Below are positions 14,734 to 23,073 of a stretch of DNA of 31,852 nt, piece by piece. The notes beneath the pieces were generated by a model, which worked only from the letters and a program-made list of their open reading frames with translations, was not told where the DNA came from and searched no databases. Positions within the stretch are counted from its first letter, which is position 1. The number at the start of each line of letters is the position of its first letter. This DNA comes from SIG589 sp964566175 (GTDB lineage Bacteria; Bacillota; Clostridia; Oscillospirales; Acutalibacteraceae). The stretch lies in the NCBI GenBank assembly GCA_964566175.1, contig CAZMHU010000020.1:1-31852 (forward strand). The letters are read 5' to 3'. Made by a program: the position numbers and the translations under genes.

Positions 14734-16335
14734 ATGGAATTTACTATACTCCTCGCGGCGGTTGTTATAATCGCGTGCGTGCTTTGCAACAAAATCTCCG
14801 GCAGGCTCGGTTTGCCGATGCTGCTTGCATTTATTCTGCTTGGAATGGCTTTCGGCTCGGACGGTATTGTCAAAATCCCGTTTGACAACTATAACTTTGC
14901 CAACAGCATATGTTCGGCGGCACTTATATTTATTATGTTTTACGGTGGTTTCGGCACAAACTGGAATGCCGCACGTCCGGTTGCCGTTAAGGCGGTTTTG
15001 CTTTCCTCGTTCGGAACGGTGCTGACGGCGGTTTTCACCGGTGCGTTTTGCTTTCTTTGCCTTAAAATTCCGTTGCTTGAAAGTTTTCTTTTGGGCGCGG
15101 TAATAAGTTCGACCGATGCCGCATCGGTGTTTTCGATTTTGCGTTCCAAAAAACTCGGTCTTAAATATTCAACCGACTCACTTCTCGAGGTTGAAAGCGG
15201 AAGTAACGACCCTTTTTCATATATGCTCACCGCTATTATGCTCTCGCTGATGAACGGAAAAGTTTCCGCCACGGGAATTTTGGGACTGCTGTTTAAACAG
15301 GTGTTTTTCGGCGCTCTTTGCGGTGTTGCGGTTGCGGTTCTCACACTGTTACTCATAAAGCGAATAAAACTTCCGCAAAACGGTTTTGACGCCGTCTTTA
15401 TTTTCGGCGTGGCACTGCTTTCCTTTGCACTTGCGGCGGTACTCGGCGGAAACGGATATTTAAGCGTTTACATAACCGGAATAATCCTCGGAAACCGCAG
15501 TCTCGGCAACAAGCGCTCGCTCGTCCACTTTTTCGACGGACTCACGGGGCTTATGCAGATGGTTCTCTTTTTTCTTTTGGGACTTTTGGCTTTTCCCTCG
15601 CGGCTGCCGTCGATTGCGCTTCCGGCACTCGCCATTGCACTGTTTTTGACCCTTGTTGCACGTCCGCTTGCCGTTTGCGCGGTTTTACTGCCATTCAAGG
15701 CAACACTCCGCCAACTATCGCTTGTATCCTTTGCCGGACTTCGCGGTGCGGCGTCGATTGTTTTCGCTATTATGGCGGTCACCGACCCCGCCTCGACAGA
15801 TAACGACATTTTCCACATTGTATTTTTCATAGTCCTGTTTTCCATTCTCATACAGGGCACGCTTCTGCCGTATGTTGCAAAAGCGCTCAAAATGACCGAC
15901 AATTCGGACGTTATGCGTACCTTTACCGACTATTCCGATAAAGTTCCGGTACAATTTATTCAGTTTAAGGTTTCGGAAACGCATCCGTGGGTAAACAAAC
16001 GCATAAGCGAAATTATACTCCCGCCCGACTCGCTTTTGGTGTTACTGCTACGTGATGACACACGGAAAATTCCGAAAGGCAACACCGTTTTGCGTAGCGG
16101 TGATACGCTCGTTTTGAGCGGACGCGCCGGCGGAAACGTTTCGGGCGTTCGACTTTACGAAAAACACATATCCGAAGGCGATTTTGAAATCGGAAAGCCG
16201 ATTTCCGAACTCTCTCACGACGGCACACTGATTATTATGATTCAGCGCGGAAACCGCACAATTATTCCGCACGGAAAAACCGTTATTCGCGAGGACGATA
16301 TTCTCGTTGTCAATGACAGCGGCGAAAATGAATAA
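14734..16335 (+). CDS. Cation/proton antiporter, NhaP2/CvrA-like, with C-terminal RCK_C domains
   Basis: 533 residues with GAGGTGACGG before the ATG. Residues 1-390 hold about 12 transmembrane segments of the CPA family. Ion-path motifs are SSTDAA (125-130, D128) and ESGSNDP (154-160, N158-D159), followed by GLRGAASIVFAIMAV. The cytoplasmic tail (about 400-533) has two RCK_C (TrkA-C) type modules, VSETHPWVNKRISEI...GDTLVLSG and ISEGDFEIGKPISELS...DDILVVND. Tails of this sort bind small ligands and gate K+ or Na+/H+ exchange. The order antiporter then RCK_C matches NhaP2-type potassium/proton antiporters, so K+ or Na+ efflux driven by the proton gradient is likely; the ion cannot be fixed from sequence. 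It is monocistronic, and a clear terminator after it was not seen. Confidence 0.88.
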   Translation: MEFTILLAAVVIIACVLCNKISGRLGLPMLLAFILLGMAFGSDGIVKIPFDNYNFANSICSAALIFIMFYGGFGTNWNAARPVAVKAVLLSSFGTVLTAVFTGAFCFLCLKIPLLESFLLGAVISSTDAASVFSILRSKKLGLKYSTDSLLEVESGSNDPFSYMLTAIMLSLMNGKVSATGILGLLFKQVFFGALCGVAVAVLTLLLIKRIKLPQNGFDAVFIFGVALLSFALAAVLGGNGYLSVYITGIILGNRSLGNKRSLVHFFDGLTGLMQMVLFFLLGLLAFPSRLPSIALPALAIALFLTLVARPLAVCAVLLPFKATLRQLSLVSFAGLRGAASIVFAIMAVTDPASTDNDIFHIVFFIVLFSILIQGTLLPYVAKALKMTDNSDVMRTFTDYSDKVPVQFIQFKVSETHPWVNKRISEIILPPDSLLVLLLRDDTRKIPKGNTVLRSGDTLVLSGRAGGNVSGVRLYEKHISEGDFEIGKPISELSHDGTLIIMIQRGNRTIIPHGKTVIREDDILVVNDSGENE

Positions 16336-16446
16336 TACATAAACGTACGCAGTGATGTGATGCAAACAGGTCGAAAAACTCATAAAATAATGATATATTC
16401 TTTCACTTGTCAGAGATATGAATTGCATTTTTTGGCATTTTCACTC

Positions 16447-16483
16447 TACCGTCGGTTTACCTCTTCCCACTAAACCGACAGTA
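16447..16483. repeat. Inverted repeat upstream of the membrane-bound XRE regulator
   Basis: TACCGTCGGTTTA (16447-16459) and TAAACCGACAGTA (16471-16483) are inverted with one mismatch around an 11-nt centre. There is no T run after either arm, so a terminator is doubtful. Lying about 50 bp before the regulator start, it could be an operator or a 5' leader hairpin. Confidence 0.5.
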
Positions 16484-16535
16484 TGTGTAATTTGTGTGCG
16501 GCAACGGTTATACTGTGCGTGAAAGGAGGCCGATT

Positions 16536-17144
16536 ATGGATCAAATAAAAATCGGAAAATTTATCGCCAAGCAGAGAAAGCAAAAAGATTTAACTCAAAT
16601 GCAGTTGGCGGAAAAATTGAACATCACCGATAAAGCAATATCAAAATGGGAACGCGGCTTATCGTTACCCGATTCTTCGATAATGCTCGAGTTGTGCGAT
16701 ATTCTCGGCATCACGGTAAACGATTTATTAAGTGGGGAGATAATCACAATGGATAATTACAAAAAAGAATTAGAAAAAAACCTGCTTGAAGTGCTAAAAC
16801 AAAAGCAGAATGCAGACAAAAGATTACTGTCTATTGAGATTTTTGTAGGTTATTTGATTTCAATACTTTTCATATCGCTCGTATTCGTCGCATCGTATGT
16901 TCAAATGGCAGGTTGGTTAAGAATTTTACTAATCGTAATAGGTCTTATTCTGTTTGCGACAGGCGTAGGATTTGCAATCAGAATTGAACAGACCGCAGGC
17001 TACTATGAATGTGCAAAATGCGGATATAAATATGTTCCCTCGTACAAAAGTGTATTTATGTCGGCTCATTTGGGCAGAACAAGACATATGCGTTGCCCGA
17101 AATGCAATGAAAAGTCTTGGCAGAAAAAAGTGCTTGAAAAATAA
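16536..17144 (+). CDS. Membrane-anchored XRE-family regulator with C-terminal zinc ribbon
   Basis: 202 residues; the start at 16536 is fixed by AAAGGAGG 6 nt upstream. Residues 5-66 are a Cro/C1-type helix-turn-helix (IGKFIAKQRKQKDLTQMQLA, ITDKAISKWERGLSLPDSS, LCDILGITVNDLL). A coiled linker follows (KKELEKNLLEVLKQKQ), then two transmembrane segments at about 106-124 and 130-150. A short zinc-ribbon-like tail carries CxxC (ECAKCGY) and CxxC (RCPKCNE). The combination means a DNA-binding domain held at the membrane with a possible metal- or thiol-sensing end. Topology, ligand and target are unknown; autoregulation is common in such proteins. Confidence 0.85.
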   Translation: MDQIKIGKFIAKQRKQKDLTQMQLAEKLNITDKAISKWERGLSLPDSSIMLELCDILGITVNDLLSGEIITMDNYKKELEKNLLEVLKQKQNADKRLLSIEIFVGYLISILFISLVFVASYVQMAGWLRILLIVIGLILFATGVGFAIRIEQTAGYYECAKCGYKYVPSYKSVFMSAHLGRTRHMRCPKCNEKSWQKKVLEK

Positions 17145-17186
17145 TTTTTCACCGCAATCAAACATTAAAATTGAATAAAACACAAA

Positions 17187-17230
17187 AAGAGAGCATAGGC
17201 TTTAAAAACCTATGCTCTCTTAAATTTTTT
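17187..17230 (+). terminator. Rho-independent terminator after the membrane XRE regulator
   Basis: Arms 17187-17199 and 17209-17221 pair perfectly over 13 bp with a 9-nt loop, and TTTTTT follows at 17225-17230. The next promoter begins 2 nt later. Confidence 0.9.
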
Positions 17231-17231
17231 C

Positions 17232-17279
17232 TTGACAAAGCGAAAATTGCGTATTATACTAATACCAACCTTTTTGGTA
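17232..17279 (+). promoter_or_regulatory. Promoter and operator-like palindrome of the sulfur operon
   Basis: TTGACA (17232-17237) and TATACT (17255-17260) are 17 bp apart. Starting 3 nt after the -10, TACCAACCTTTTTGGTA (17263-17279) is an inverted repeat of 6-bp arms around 5 nt, lying across the expected transcript start. That place suits a repressor. Rrf2-type sulfur regulators (CymR/IscR group) bind AT-rich sites with inverted CC and GG pairs of similar spacing, so such a regulator is a reasonable but unproven guess. Confidence 0.7.
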
Positions 17280-17302
17280 GGAAAATAAAAGGCGGTATCA
17301 TT

Positions 17303-17359
17303 ATGACAAATATTTTCGAAAAACTTGTCAGAGCTAACTTCCGTTTCGGCCGAATGTGA
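17303..17359 (+). CDS. 18-codon leader ORF before metY (MTNIFEKLVRANFRFGRM)
   Basis: The ORF begins about 35 nt after the predicted transcript start, has a moderate AAAGGCGG ribosome site, and ends 48 nt before the metY ATG. It is basic and aromatic (three F, three R) and has no cysteine and one internal-free methionine at the end, so it is not a usual cysteine or methionine attenuator. No terminator hairpin is seen between it and metY. It may be a translated leader peptide or a chance ORF. Confidence 0.45.
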   Translation: MTNIFEKLVRANFRFGRM

Positions 17360-17407
17360 CAGTGTTATTTTAAACATTCAAAACCGAAACGAAAGGAATT
17401 TTTTAAT

Positions 17408-18694
17408 ATGTCAAACTATAAATTCGAAACTCTGCAACTTCACGTAGGACAGGAAACCCCCGACAGCGCAACCGGCGCACGCGCCGTGCCGATTTATGCC
17501 ACAACGTCATATGTTTTTGACAACTGTGCACAGGCGGCGGCTCGGTTCGGTCTTGCCGACGAGGGAAACATATACGGCAGGTTGACAAACTCAACCCAAG
17601 AGGTGCTCGAAAAGCGTGTTGCGGCACTTGAAGGCGGTGTTGCGGCGCTTGCCGTTGCATCGGGTGCAGCGGCTATTTCATATGTTATCGAAGCATTGGC
17701 GCAAAACGGAGGTCACATTGTTTCACAAAAGACAATCTACGGTGGAAGTTACAACCTTTTGGCACACACTCTGCCGAATTACGGCATAAGCGCAAGTTTT
17801 GTCAACATACACGACCTCTCTGAAACCGAGGCGGCTATTAAAGAAAACACCCGCGCGATTTATATTGAAACATTGGGCAATCCGAACTGCGACATTCCGA
17901 ATATCGACGCGCTATCGGAACTCGCCCACCGTCACAACATACCGCTCGTTGTCGACAACACATTCGGCACGCCCTATCTTCTCCGTCCAATCGAACACGG
18001 AGCGGATATTGTCATACATTCCGCCACAAAATTTTTGGGCGGTCACGGCACGACCCTCGGCGGCATTATAGTCGATTCGGGAAACTTTGACTGGGCGGCA
18101 AGCGAAAAATTTCCCGCATTTGCAAAACCAAACCCGAGTTACCACGGCGTTACGTTTACAAACGCAGCAGGACGTGCGGCGTTTGTAACATATATCCGTG
18201 CGGTGCTTCTGCGTGACACCGGCGCAACAATATCACCATTTGCCGCTTTTTTACTGCTGCAAGGAATAGAAACCCTGTCTCTCCGACTCGAACGCCACGC
18301 CGAAAACACCGAAAAAGTTGTTGCGTTTTTGGCAACTCATCCGCTTGTTGAGCGGGTAAACCACCCCTCACTTCCCGAACACCCCGACCACGCGCTTTAT
18401 AAAAAATATTTTAAAAACGGCGGCGGCTCGATTTTCACATTTGAAATAAAAGGCGGCGAGCGTGAAGCGCACAAGTTTATTGACAGTTTGAAAATATTTT
18501 CTCTGCTTGCCAACGTTGCAGACGTTAAAAGCCTTGTTATACACCCCGCAACCACAACCCACAGCCAGTTGAGCGAGGACGAACTTGCCGAACAGGGAAT
18601 AAAGCCCAACACCATACGCCTCTCCGTCGGAACGGAACATATTGACGATATAATCGCCGACCTTGAAAACGGTTTCTCGGCATTGGCAGAGTAG
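17408..18694 (+). CDS. metY: O-acetylhomoserine sulfhydrylase (PLP-dependent)
   Basis: 428 residues, normal for this branch of the Cys/Met metabolism PLP enzymes (AAGGA before ATG). It makes homocysteine from O-acetylhomoserine and sulfide. The PLP lysine is K208 in HSATKFLGGHGTTLGGIIVDSG, preceded by VVDNTFGTPYLLRPIEHGAD, and IYGRLTNST (55-63) and LRLSVGTEHIDDIIADL near the end are intact. The long GGHGTTLGG form distinguishes MetY-type sulfhydrylases from cystathionine gamma-synthases. It is followed by cysK with an 11-bp gap, so direct sulfhydrylation to homocysteine and to cysteine are made from one message. Confidence 0.95.
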   Translation: MSNYKFETLQLHVGQETPDSATGARAVPIYATTSYVFDNCAQAAARFGLADEGNIYGRLTNSTQEVLEKRVAALEGGVAALAVASGAAAISYVIEALAQNGGHIVSQKTIYGGSYNLLAHTLPNYGISASFVNIHDLSETEAAIKENTRAIYIETLGNPNCDIPNIDALSELAHRHNIPLVVDNTFGTPYLLRPIEHGADIVIHSATKFLGGHGTTLGGIIVDSGNFDWAASEKFPAFAKPNPSYHGVTFTNAAGRAAFVTYIRAVLLRDTGATISPFAAFLLLQGIETLSLRLERHAENTEKVVAFLATHPLVERVNHPSLPEHPDHALYKKYFKNGGGSIFTFEIKGGEREAHKFIDSLKIFSLLANVADVKSLVIHPATTTHSQLSEDELAEQGIKPNTIRLSVGTEHIDDIIADLENGFSALAE

Positions 18695-18705
18695 GAGGAA
18701 AAGTT

Positions 18706-19635
18706 ATGTCGAATATTTACACCTCAGCCGACAGTCTAATCGGCAAAACACCGCTTTTGGAACTTGTGCACATTGAGAATGAATACAATCTCAAAGCCCG
18801 ACTGCTTGCAAAACTTGAATACCTGAACCCGACAGGTTCGATCAAAGACCGCATTGCAAAGCAGATTATCGATGACGCCGAGGCAGAGGGAAAACTCAAA
18901 GAAAATTCCGTAATTATCGAGGCGACATCGGGCAACACCGGAATAGGTCTTGCATCGGTTGCCGCCGCGAGAGGTTATAAATGCGTTATCGTGATGCCCG
19001 AAACGATGTCGGAAGAGCGTCGCAGAATTATGAAAGCATACGGCGCGGAACTCGTCCTTACCGATGGCAGTAAAGGTATAGCAGGTGCTGTCGAAAAATC
19101 GCGCGAACTCGCAGCAAAAACACCGAACGCCTTTATTCCCGACCAGTTTTGCACCCCTTCCAACCCAAAAGCACACAAAAACACAACCGGCCCGGAAATA
19201 TATCTTGATACCGACGGACGTGTTGATATTTTCGTGTCGGGCGTCGGTACAGGCGGCACACTCAGCGGCACGGGCGAATACTTAAAATCACAAAACCCCG
19301 CTATACAGGTGATTGCCGTAGAACCGCAAAGTTCCGCCGTGCTATCTACCGGAAAGGCCGGCAAACACAAAATTCAGGGTATCGGTGCAGGTTTTGTACC
19401 GCAGGTGCTTAACACAAAAATCTTTGACGAGGTTATCCCTGTTTCGGACGAGGACGCTTTTAAATACGGCAGGCTTGTCGGCAAGAGCGAGGGCGTACTT
19501 GTGGGAATTTCTTCCGGCGCGGCACTCGCCGCGGCAATAACGATTGCACGCCGCGAGGAAAACGCAGGCAAAACAGTTGTTGTTCTCTTTCCCGATTCGG
19601 GCGACCGATATTTTTCCACCCCAATGTTTGAATAA
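18706..19635 (+). CDS. cysK: Cysteine synthase A (O-acetylserine sulfhydrylase), copy 2
   Basis: 309 residues with GGAGG 7 nt before the ATG and 11 bp after metY. The PLP lysine is K47 in PTGSIKDRIA. TSGNTG is at 74-79, GVGTGGTLSGTG is the phosphate loop, and the C-terminus is FPDSGDRYFSTPMFE. It belongs to the same family as the gene at 9794-10723 but differs throughout, so they are old paralogues. The operon with metY places this copy in sulfide assimilation. Confidence 0.95.
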   Translation: MSNIYTSADSLIGKTPLLELVHIENEYNLKARLLAKLEYLNPTGSIKDRIAKQIIDDAEAEGKLKENSVIIEATSGNTGIGLASVAAARGYKCVIVMPETMSEERRRIMKAYGAELVLTDGSKGIAGAVEKSRELAAKTPNAFIPDQFCTPSNPKAHKNTTGPEIYLDTDGRVDIFVSGVGTGGTLSGTGEYLKSQNPAIQVIAVEPQSSAVLSTGKAGKHKIQGIGAGFVPQVLNTKIFDEVIPVSDEDAFKYGRLVGKSEGVLVGISSGAALAAAITIARREENAGKTVVVLFPDSGDRYFSTPMFE

Positions 19636-19643
19636 ACGCACAA

Positions 19644-19678
19644 AAAAACACGGTACACTACTGCTGTACCGTGTTTTT
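19644..19678. terminator. Bidirectional terminator between cysK and the glycosyltransferase
   Basis: Arms 19644-19657 and 19665-19678 form a perfect 14-bp stem with a 7-nt loop and A/T runs at both ends. The right arm is also the last codons of the convergent glycosyltransferase gene, whose stop is at 19658-19660. Confidence 0.9.
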
Positions 19679-20941
19679 CTTTTTCTTTCCGAGAATATTT
19701 CTGCCTATTGAATAGGCGTACGAAAGCCCATGCATAAGTTCGCCTTGAAGTTTGTAAAAACCGTCGGGAAGTGTGGTATGCTGGGGGTATTCGCCGTTTT
19801 TGTAACACTTTATTATCTCACGGTAATGCTCGCTTGCCGTAGCGATTGCATCATCCCACGAAACATAAATATCACGCATTGCACCCTCACCGACCTCTCT
19901 CGCTAACGGGCGATTTGCGGCAACGGCTTTCAGAGTGTTAAACATCGAAACCGCATTTTCCTCAATCAAAAAACCGTTTTTGCCGTCGGTTATATCCTCT
20001 GCGGCACAACTGCCGTTTATCAGCACGCTTGCAAGACCGCACGCCGCCGCTTCACGCACGACAAGACCGTTTGTATCATATGTCGAGGGGAACAAAAAAA
20101 CATCGGCGGAGCTGTAAAACGTTCTCAAAAGTTCGCGGTCGCGAACCGCACCTGTGAAGACGCATTTATCGTAAACACCTATTTCTCTTGTGTAATTTTG
20201 AATTTCATCAAGGTCGCTACCGTCACCGACAAAAAACATCTTAAAATCGGTTTTCGACTGTGAGAGAAGTTTTAAAGCATCAAGTGTGAGACGCAAACCC
20301 TTATACCACATCATACGTCCGACATAGAGGAAGATTGGAATATCTTCACAGGAATAGCGCTGTTTTATATCGGCAACTTTTCCGTCAGTCACACGTCCTC
20401 TCGGACAGTCTACGCCGTTTCGCATAACCGTATATGAGCCCGTGTATCCGAGCGAACGCAAATTCTCACCCGCACCTTTGCTCACAACCCAAACCTCGTC
20501 ACAGGCTTCCATATTTTCGACAATAAAGCGTATTGCTCCCTCTTGCAAAAGTTTGTTGTTTACGGCATTGGCAATATCGATATCAAATTTTGTATGGTAT
20601 GTAAAGACAAGCGGAGCGTCTATAACACTTCGCAGTTGCCGCGCCATAATCGTAGAAACAAACGGGCAGTGACTGTGTATTAAGTTTATATCAAGTTCTT
20701 TAATCCGTCCCAGTGCATCGGGAGAGAAGGGATATCCCGCACGGTAACCGACAATACGCGTCGTGTCAATGCTCGGATAACGGACAACCGGAAAATCGAA
20801 ATTTTCGTCATATGCCTGTGGGTTACTCGGTGTAACAACGGCGGCGGTGTTTCCGCTCTTTTTAATATTCAAAGCATAGTTTAAAACCGTATTCGAAACG
20901 CCGTCGATAAGCGGCGGAAATGAATCATTCAAAAGGCACAC
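19658..20941 (-). CDS. GT4-family glycosyltransferase
   Basis: 427 residues as called from GTG at 20941. The Rossmann N-terminus reads CLLNDSFPPLIDGVSNTVLN and is followed by INLIHSHCPF and FTYHTKFDIDIAN. The nucleotide-sugar domain has IFLYVGRMMWYKGLRLTLDALK, a VFTGAVRDRELLRTFYSSADVFLFPSTYDTNGLVVREAAACG segment with the E-x7-E-like site, and SVLINGSCAAEDI. This is the GT-B fold close to phosphatidylinositol mannosyltransferases and diacylglycerol glucosyltransferases, so a glycolipid product is likely. The start is uncertain: KLSV before the GTG belongs to the first strand, and the good ribosome site AAGGAG lies 9 nt before an ACG at 20954-20956, with no ATG, GTG or TTG in register at that distance. 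The final codons form half of a terminator hairpin. Confidence 0.88.
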   Translation of the reverse strand: MCLLNDSFPPLIDGVSNTVLNYALNIKKSGNTAAVVTPSNPQAYDENFDFPVVRYPSIDTTRIVGYRAGYPFSPDALGRIKELDINLIHSHCPFVSTIMARQLRSVIDAPLVFTYHTKFDIDIANAVNNKLLQEGAIRFIVENMEACDEVWVVSKGAGENLRSLGYTGSYTVMRNGVDCPRGRVTDGKVADIKQRYSCEDIPIFLYVGRMMWYKGLRLTLDALKLLSQSKTDFKMFFVGDGSDLDEIQNYTREIGVYDKCVFTGAVRDRELLRTFYSSADVFLFPSTYDTNGLVVREAAACGLASVLINGSCAAEDITDGKNGFLIEENAVSMFNTLKAVAANRPLAREVGEGAMRDIYVSWDDAIATASEHYREIIKCYKNGEYPQHTTLPDGFYKLQGELMHGLSYAYSIGRNILGKKKKNTVQQ

Positions 20942-20972
20942 GCTGAGTTTATCCGTTTTTCGCCACTCCTTT

Positions 20973-21005
20973 TAAAAAATCAACCGCACTTTTAAAGTAC
21001 GGTTG
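20973..21005 (-). terminator. Terminator of the DUF1700-mntP operon
   Basis: CAACCGCACTT (20981-20991) and AAGTACGGTTG (20995-21005) pair with one mismatch and a 3-nt loop; on the minus strand six T follow (20974-20979). It lies between mntP and the glycosyltransferase ribosome site. Confidence 0.7.
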
Positions 21006-21006
21006 G

Positions 21007-21035
21007 ATTATAACACAGTATAATTTTGCAGTAAA
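21007..21035 (-). promoter_or_regulatory. Possible promoter of the glycosyltransferase gene
   Basis: On the minus strand TTTACT (21030-21035) and TATAAT (21007-21012) are 17 bp apart. Transcription would start near 21000, inside the hairpin arm, so a transcript from here would not form the full mntP terminator. Confidence 0.5.
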
Positions 21036-21088
21036 GTATAAAACACAATTCTTAAACGACTCTTAATAAATTGTTAAAACGGTTAAAA

Positions 21089-21673
21089 TCAAAGCAGGCC
21101 GGTAATGAAAATTTCACAACCAATCAAAATCAGTATAATGCCACCGAAAACACCCGCCATGCCCGAGAGCGCAGTACCGACACGCTTACCTATCATAATA
21201 CCGAAAAAGCATATTCCGAACGTCACTGCGGCGATAATAAGCGCCGAAATCAACGCCGAAAGCGCATTGTAATCCGCAATGGTAAAACCGACGGAAAGTG
21301 CGTCAATAGACGTTGCAACACCCTGAACGAACAGTACGGAAAGTTTGAGTTCGCGTTTTTCCGTTTCCTCGGTTTTGTTCTTTATGCCCTCTATCACCAT
21401 TTTACCGCCGATATATCCGAGCAGTATAAACGCAATATAAGGTATTGCCTTTTCAAAGGCTTTGAAATGTTCCAAGACGGTATGTACGCAGATCCAGCCG
21501 ATAAGCGGCATCGCCGCCTGAAATGCGGCAAACATTCCCGCAACCGAAAACATCTTGCCTTTTTTCATATTCGGCTCGTTAAGACCGTTTGCAAGCGACA
21601 CCGAAAAGGCATCCATAGCAAGACCGATACCAAGCAATATGCTGTTTAAGAAAAACATAACCCCAAGATTCAA
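21089..21673 (-). CDS. mntP: Manganese efflux pump MntP
   Basis: Called from TTG at 21673, which has GGGTGGG 7 nt upstream (194 residues). ATG at 21658 would fit the usual MntP start (MFFLNSILLGIGLAMDAF) but has no good ribosome site, and GTG at 21685 is less likely. Six transmembrane segments carry the two halves of the family signature, GLAMDAFSVSLANG and VATSIDALSVGF, whose aspartates bind Mn2+. It exports Mn2+ and so protects against its excess. It is last in the operon with DUF1700, DUF4097 and GtrA proteins. No yybP-ykoY manganese riboswitch precedes it; control must come from the operon promoter at 23674-23702. Confidence 0.92.
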   Translation of the reverse strand: MNLGVMFFLNSILLGIGLAMDAFSVSLANGLNEPNMKKGKMFSVAGMFAAFQAAMPLIGWICVHTVLEHFKAFEKAIPYIAFILLGYIGGKMVIEGIKNKTEETEKRELKLSVLFVQGVATSIDALSVGFTIADYNALSALISALIIAAVTFGICFFGIMIGKRVGTALSGMAGVFGGIILILIGCEIFITGLL

Positions 21674-21700
21674 AACAGTACCCACCCTTTATTTTTAATG

Positions 21701-22117
21701 TTATCGCCCTTTTTTGAAAATTATAAGTTTACTCGCTATATAATTCAAAACGATAACGATGACATTTGTCAGAAGTTTCATAAGCGTGCCGTTGTTGCCG
21801 AGTATATCAACCGACAAATACATAATTCCGAGTTCCAACAGACCCGTTCCCACACGGCAGACGGTGAAATCTAACGCTTCGACAAAGACCTCACGCGGTT
21901 CGGTACGGCGGCTTTCAAAAACAAAACGTTTATTTGTGACAAAGGCAAATGCCACCGATAAAACCCACGCCAACACGGTCGAAAGCGTGTTGGCAAGCCG
22001 AAAAAGGTCGTAGCAAAGCGAATAAGTCAGCATATTCACAAGCGTTGTCAATCCGCCGAAAAAAATATATTTTACGGCAACGGCATACTTTTTGATAAAA
22101 TCTTTTATTTTTATCAC
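21701..22117 (-). CDS. GtrA-family polyprenyl-linked sugar flippase-like membrane protein
   Basis: 138 residues starting from GTG, with AGGGGG 7 nt upstream and a 4-nt overlap (GTGA) with the DUF4097 gene. It has the GtrA pattern of four transmembrane segments: YIFFGGLTTLVNMLTYSLCYDL, LSTVLAWVLSVAFAFVTNKRFVFES, GTGLLELGIMYLSV and LLTNVIVIVLNYIASKLIIFKK. The NKRFVFES and NYxxSKxxIF motifs are typical. GtrA proteins are thought to move or hold lipid-linked sugars at the membrane. Here its partner genes are envelope-stress-like proteins and not a glycosyltransferase pair, although a GT4 enzyme lies two genes on. Confidence 0.92.
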   Translation of the reverse strand: MIKIKDFIKKYAVAVKYIFFGGLTTLVNMLTYSLCYDLFRLANTLSTVLAWVLSVAFAFVTNKRFVFESRRTEPREVFVEALDFTVCRVGTGLLELGIMYLSVDILGNNGTLMKLLTNVIVIVLNYIASKLIIFKKGR

Positions 22118-23073
22118 GATAAATCCCCCTGCGGCGCGGCGGCATTGATAAACAAAATCTCAATATCGCCGTTTTCGGCACGCAAATTGAGTTGCTTTGT
22201 ACCGAGCGATGGCAGTTCACTTAGATTGTTTTTACCGTTGCTGACGGAACAGTTATAAGCAAAGTCTTGCTCGTTTCCGACAACACTGCCGCTTATTCCG
22301 CCGTTATCGGCTATAACCGTTAAACTTTTTCCGACATCGATACTGCTGAGTTCAATATCGTTATAATCGCTTTCGGCAAAGACGGTATCGACGGCTATTA
22401 TATCAACAAGCGTCATATGACCGCCCACAACTTCGCCGTAAATATCCCTTGCGGAAACCGACTGAGCAAACAGTCTTCCGGACTCGGTTTTAAACTTTGC
22501 CGTGCCGTTCGTTACGGTATCGTAAACCTCAAGACTGCCGGCGTCGGTCTTGGCGTCGATATTGTCCTCACAGGCAACGTTGTTGATTTTAATGCTTCCA
22601 CCGTCCGACTCAATGCGCAACGTCTTCATAACAGCATCGCAAACCGTAATATCGCCGTCGGTACTCGAAACGGCAACACTTCCCGAATAGTCCATCGGCA
22701 GTTCGACCGTTAAAAAGGGTGTACTTACCGATATTACAAGAAAATTATCGAAGAAGCCGTTTTCAGTTGTTTTGCTGACAAGCAACGTTCCGTCATCCTG
22801 CTTTTCTATATTATACGTCTTCTTGGCGTTTTCATAATATTTAATATGTATCTTTCCGTCATCGGAAGGTTTAATGCTTATATCGGCATCGGTCTCTTCA
22901 ACCCTGAGTGCTGTTACACCGTTCTCCGCAGTATAGGTCTTTTGAATATAGGCAGGTTCGGTATCAAAATTCATAACATTGAAGCCCATCATAGCAAAGC
23001 CTACAAGAAAAACAACAAGTCCCGCAGAGAGGAAAAGTGCGGCAAGAGCATAGTTTTTTCCGTGTTTCATCAT
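22114..23073 (-). CDS. DUF4097-type membrane-anchored beta-helical protein
   Basis: 319 residues beginning MMKHGKNYALAALFLSAGLV, a basic end and one transmembrane segment (about 8-30). An extracellular part from residue 45 has many short repeats of the form xVxVxxxDGxIxVxD (DADISIKPSDDGKIHIKY, VAVSSTDGDITVCDAVMKTL, RIESDGGSIKINNVACEDNI). That is the DUF4097/DUF4098 pattern, a flat beta-solenoid. No enzyme motif. The start overlaps the DUF1700 stop by 4 nt (ATGA), with AGGAGG in the DUF1700 tail. DUF1700 and DUF4097 genes commonly pair, often with a PadR regulator that is absent here. The role is unknown; an envelope or cell-wall-stress sensing link is inferred from the pair. Confidence 0.88.
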   Translation of the reverse strand: MMKHGKNYALAALFLSAGLVVFLVGFAMMGFNVMNFDTEPAYIQKTYTAENGVTALRVEETDADISIKPSDDGKIHIKYYENAKKTYNIEKQDDGTLLVSKTTENGFFDNFLVISVSTPFLTVELPMDYSGSVAVSSTDGDITVCDAVMKTLRIESDGGSIKINNVACEDNIDAKTDAGSLEVYDTVTNGTAKFKTESGRLFAQSVSARDIYGEVVGGHMTLVDIIAVDTVFAESDYNDIELSSIDVGKSLTVIADNGGISGSVVGNEQDFAYNCSVSNGKNNLSELPSLGTKQLNLRAENGDIEILFINAAAPQGDLS

